Positions 59,801 to 64,000 of a stretch of DNA of 64,000 nucleotides are shown piece by piece (the first letter of the stretch is position 1; the number at the start of each line of letters is the position of its first letter). Source of the DNA: Arenicola marina (taxonomy: Eukaryota; Annelida; Polychaeta; Arenicolidae). The notes beneath the pieces were generated by a model, which saw only the letters and a list, made by a program, of their open reading frames with translations, did not search any database and had not been told where the DNA came from. Location of the stretch: assembly GCA_964019135.1 (NCBI GenBank), contig OZ025249.1, positions 9,846,039 through 9,910,038 on the forward strand, given 5' to 3'. The position numbers and the translations under genes were made by a program.

Positions 59801-62800
59801 GCTGTGTGTGTGTTGGGGTGGAGGTACTAGGCTGTGTGTGTGTTGGGGTGGCGGTACTAGGCTGTGTGTGTGTTGGGGTGGAGGTGCTAGGCTGTGTGTG
59901 TGTTGGGGTGGAGGTACTAGGCTGTGTGTGTGTTGGGGTGGAGGTACTAGGCTGTGTGTGTGTTGGGGTGGAGGTACTAGGCTGTGTGTGTGTTGGGGTG
60001 GAGGTACTAGGCTGTGTGTGTGTGTTGGGGTGGAGGTACTAGGCTGTGTGTGTGTGTTGGGGTGGAGGTACTAGGCTGTGTGTGTGTTGGGGTGGAGGTA
60101 CTAGGCTGTGTTTGTGTTGGGGTGGAGGTACTAGGCTGTGTGTGTGTTGGGGTGGAGGTACTAGGCTGTGTGTGTGTTGGGGTGGAGGTGCTAGGCTGTG
60201 TGTGTGTTGGGGTGGAGGTACTAGGCTGTGTGTGTGTTGGGGTGGAGGTGCTAGGCTGTGTGTGTGTTGGGGTGGAGGTACTAGGCTGTGTGTGTGTTGT
60301 GTTGGAGGTACTAGGCTGTGTGTGTGTTGGGGTGGAGGTACTAGGCTGTGTGTGTGTGGGGTGGAGGTACTAGGATGTGTGTGTGTTGGGGTGGAGGTAC
60401 TAGGCTGTGTGTGTGTTGGGGTGGAGGTACTAGGCTGTGTGTGTGTTGTGTTGGAGGTACTAGGCTGTGTGTGTGTTGGGGTGGAGGTACTAGGCTGTGT
60501 GTGTGTTTGGGTGGAGGTACTAGGCTGTGTGTGTGTTGGGGTGGAGGTACTAGGCTGTGTGTGTGTTGGGGTGGAGGTACTAGGCTGTGTGTGTGTTGGG
60601 GTGGAGGTACTAGGCTGTGTGTGTGTTGGGGTGGAGGTACTAGACTGTGTGTGTGTGGGGTGGAGGTACTAGGCTGTGTGTGTGTTGGGGTGGAGGTACT
60701 AGGCTGTGTGTGTGTTGGGGTGGAGGTACTAGGCTGTGTGTGTGTGTTGGGGTGGAGGTACTAGGCTGTGTGTGTGTTGGGGTGGAGGTACTAGGCTGTG
60801 TGTGTGTTGGGGTGGAGGTACTAGGCTGTGTGTGTGTTGGGGTGGAGGTACTAGACTGTGTGTGTGTGGGGTGGAGGTACTAGGCTGTGTGTGTGTTGGG
60901 GTGGAGGTACTAGGCTGTGTGTGTGTTGGGGTGGAGGTACTAGGCTGTGTGTGTGTTGGGGTGGAGGTACTAGGCTGTGTGTGTGTTGGGGTGGAGGTAC
61001 TAGGCTGTGTGTGTGTTGGGGTGGAGGTACTAGGCTGTGTGTGTGTGTTGGGGTGGAGGTACTAGGCTGTGTGTGTGTTGGGGTGGAGGTACTAGGCTGT
61101 GTGTGTGTTGGGGTGGAGGTACTAGGCTGTGTGTGTGTTGGGGTGGAGGTACTAGGCTGTGTGTGTGTTGGGGTGGAGGTACTAGGCTGTGTGTGTGTTG
61201 GGGTGGAGGTACTAGGCTGTGTGTGTGTTGGGGTGGAGGTACTAGGCTGTGTGTGTGTGTTGGGGTGGAGGTACTAGGCTGTGTGTGTGTTGGGGTGGAG
61301 GTACTAGGCTGTGTGTGTGTGTTGGGGTGGAGGTACTAGGCTGTGTGTGTGTGTTGGGATGGAGGTACTAGGCTGTGTGTGTGTGTTGGGGTGGAGGTAC
61401 TAGGCTGTGTGTGTGTTGGGGTGGAGGTACTAGGCTGTGTGTGTGTGTTGGGGTGGAGGTACTAGGCTGTGTGTGTGTTGGGGTGGAGGTACTAGGCTGT
61501 GTGTGTGTGTTGGGGTGGAGGTACTAGGCTGTGTGTGTGTTGGGGTGGAGGTACTAGGCTGTGTGTGTGTTGGGGTGGAGGTACTAGGCTGTGTGTGTGT
61601 TGGAGTGGAGGTACTAGGCTGTGTGTGTGTTGGGGTGGAGGTACTAGGCTGTGTGTGTGTTGGGGTGGAGGTACTAGGCTGTGTGTGTGTTGGGGTGGAG
61701 GTACTAGGCTGTGTGTGTGTTGGGGTGGAGGTACTAGGCTGTGTGTGTGTTGGGGTGGAGGTACTAGGCTGTGTGTGTGTTGGGGTGGGGGTACTAGGTT
61801 GTGTGTGTGTTGGGGTGGAGGTACTAGGCTGTGTGTGTGTTGGGGTGGAGGTACTAGGCTGTGTGTGTGTGGGGTGGAGGTACTAGGCTGTGTGTGTGTT
61901 GGGGTGGAGGTACTAGGCTGTGTGTGTGTTGGGGTGGAGGTACTAGGCTGTGTGTGTGTTGGGGTGGAGGTACTAGGCTGTGTGTGTGTTGGGGTGGAGG
62001 TACTAGACTGTGTGTGTGTTGGGGTGGGGGTACTAGGCTGTGTGTGTGTTGGGGTGGAGGTACTAGGCTGTGTGTGTGTTGGGGTGGGGGTACTAGGCTG
62101 TGTGTGTGTTGGGGTGGAGGTGCTAGGCTGTGTGTGTGTTGGGGTGGAGGTACTAGGCTGTGTGTGTGTTGGGGTGGAGGTACTAGGCTGTGTGTGTGTT
62201 GGGGTGGAGGTACTAGGCTGTGTGTGTGTCGGGGTGGAGGTACTAGGCTGTGTGTGTGTGTTGGGGTGGAGGTACTAGGCTGTGTGTGTGTTGGGGTGGA
62301 GGTACTAGGCTGTGTGTGTGTTGGGGTGGAGGTACTAGGCTGTGTGTGTGTTGGGGTGGGGGTACTAGGCTGTGTGTGTGTTGGGGTGGAGGTACTAGGC
62401 TGTGTGTGTGTTGGGGTGGAGGTACTAGGCTGTGTGTGTGTTAGGGTGGAGGTACTAGGCTGTGTGTGTGTTGGGGTGGAGGTACTAGGCTGTGTGTGTG
62501 TTGGGGTGGAGGTACTAGGCTGTGTGTGTGTGTTGGGGTGGAGGTACTAGGCTTTGTGTGTGTGGGGTGGGGGTACTAGACTGTGTGTGTGTTTGGGTGG
62601 AGGTACTAGGCTGTGTGTGTGTGTTGGGGTGGAGGTACTAGGCTGTGTGTGTGTTTGGGTGGGGGTACTAGGCTGTGTGTGTGTGTTGGGGTGGAGGTAC
62701 TAGGCTGTGTGTGTGTGTTGGGGTGGAGGTACTAGGCTGTGTGTGTGTGTTGGGGTGGAGGTACTAGGCTGTGTGTGTGTGTTGGGGTGGAGGTACTAGG

Positions 62801-64000
62801 CTGTGTGTGTGTGTTGGGGTGGAGGTACTAGGCTGTGTGTGTGTGTTGGGGTGGAGGTACTAGGCTGTGTGTGTGTCGGGGTGGAGGTACTAGGCTGTGT
62901 GTGTGTTGGGGTGGAGGTACTAGGCTGTGTGTGTGTGGGGTGGAGGTACTAGGCTGTGTGTGTGTTGGGGTGGCGGTACTAGGCTGTGTGTGTGTTGGGT
63001 GGAGGTACTAGGCTGTGTGTGTGTTTGGGTGGAGGTACTAGGCTGTGTGTGTGTGGGGTGGAGGTACTAGGCTGTGTGTGTGTTGGGGTGGAGGTACTAG
63101 GCTGTGTGTGTGTTGGGGTGGAGGTACTAGGCTGTGTGTGTGTGGGGTGTAGGTACTAGGCTGTGTGTGTGTTGGGGTGGAGGTACTAGGCTGTGTGTGT
63201 GTTGGGGTGGCGGTACTAGGCTGTGTGTGTGTGTTGTGTTGGAGGTACTAGGCTGTGTGTGTGTGTTGTGTTGGAGGTACTAGGCTGTGTGTGTGTTGGG
63301 GTGGAGGTACTAGGCTGTGTGTGTGTTGGGGTGGAGGTACTAGGCTGTGTGTGTGTTGGGGTGGAGGTACTAGGCTGTGTGTGTGTTGGGGTGGAGGTAC
63401 TAGGCTGTGTGTGTGTCGGGGTGGAGGTACTAGGCTGTGTGTGTGTGTTGGGGTGGAGGTACTAGGCTGTGTGTGTGTTGGGGTGGAGGTACTAGGCTGT
63501 GTGTGTGTCGGGGTGGAGGTACTAGGCTGTGTGTGTGTGTTGGGGTGGAGGTACTAGGCTGTGTGTGTGTTGGGGTGGAGGTACTAGGCTGTGTGTGTGT
63601 TGGGGTGGAGGTACTAGGCTGTGTGTGTGTTGGGGTGGAGGTACTAGGCTGTGTGTGTGTTGGGGTGGAGGTACTAGGCTGTGTGTGTGTTGGGGTGGAG
63701 GTACTAGGCTGTGTGTGTGTTGGGTGGAGGTACTAGGCTGTGTGTGTGTTTGGGTGGAGGTACTAGGCTGTGTGTGTGTTGGGGTGGAGGTACTAGGCTG
63801 TGTGTGTGTTGGGGTGGCGGTACTAGGCTGTGTGTGTGTTGGGTGGAGGTACTAGGCTGTGTGTGTGTTGGGGTGGCGGTACTAGGCTGTGTGTGTGTTG
63901 GGGTGGAGGTACTAGGCTTTGTGTGTGTTGGGGTGGAGGTACTAGGCTGTGTGTGTGTTGGGGTGGAGGTACTAGGCTGTGTGTGTGTGTTGGGGTGGAG
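53886..64000. repeat. Giant 30-bp (GT)n/GGGG minisatellite, more than 10.1 kb, open at right edge (about 335 units)
   Basis: The unit is GTACTAGGCTGTGTGTGTGT followed by TGGGGTGGAG, 30 bp, with frequent 32-bp units (one extra GT), 28-bp units and point variants (GACTG, GGATG, GTGTTGGAG, GGGTGGCG, TTTGGG). It continues to the window edge without interruption. Long Cys/Val/Gly-rich frames on the + strand are artefacts of the 30-bp period and break at 32- or 28-bp units. Variant strings repeat at offsets of 2047 and 2592 bp, showing internal segmental duplication. By position it should be intronic to AHI1. Confidence 0.97.

Noticed and set aside
53928-63855. Cys-rich repeat proteins up to 450 codons
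   Set aside because: Products of the 30-bp (GT)n/GGGG array. Frames switch at 32- and 28-bp units and all three + frames are open in turn.

Overview
The window is animal nuclear DNA. It has intron-rich genes with GT-AG junctions, GC-rich exons in AT-richer introns, several tRNA-derived SINEs, foldback and TIR elements, and a very heavy minisatellite load: about 15.3 kb of 64 kb in five arrays. Together this fits a marine invertebrate (amphioxus-like or lophotrochozoan). The species cannot be fixed from sequence alone.

Two genes are supported, and they converge. On the + strand, NUP153 (nuclear basket nucleoporin) is complete from ATG 16180 to TGA 34789. I reconstructed 25 coding exons whose phases all agree, giving 5169 nt and 1722 residues: an N-terminal amphipathic helix, conserved linear motifs, three RanBP2-type zinc fingers, a long FG-repeat domain and a basic C-terminal tail. 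On the - strand, AHI1 (jouberin, ciliary transition zone) is present as its C-terminal 771 codons in 20 exons, from 53520 down to a TAG at 40005: WD40 domain, linker, SH3 domain and an acidic-then-basic tail. The N-terminal exons are not in the window and should lie beyond the array that runs off the right edge.

Layout: 1-1827, a 30-bp minisatellite. 1828-16000, intergenic DNA with a small foldback, SINEs, a GGAC/GGAT microsatellite, two copies of a TTAA-flanked TIR element and unassigned sequence. 16000-35017, NUP153 with promoter, introns and poly(A) signal; intron 1 holds a 565-bp foldback, and intron 20 holds a 1462-bp DNA transposon with 260-bp TIRs, a perfect 9-bp target-site duplication and remnants of two inward-facing first exons, one of them RecQ-like helicase. 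35018-40004, the intergenic gap. 40005-53520, AHI1, with a 98-bp tandem array made from the 3' end and donor site of one of its own exons, a 15-bp array, a 24-bp array and SINEs. 53886-64000, a >10 kb 30-bp (GT)n/GGGG minisatellite that probably sits in an upstream AHI1 intron.

The genes have unrelated roles (nuclear pore; cilium). Nothing suggests shared function or regulation beyond convergent placement. Most long open frames in the window come from minisatellites whose period is a multiple of three and are not genes. No retrovirus-like or other capsid-bearing element was recognised.
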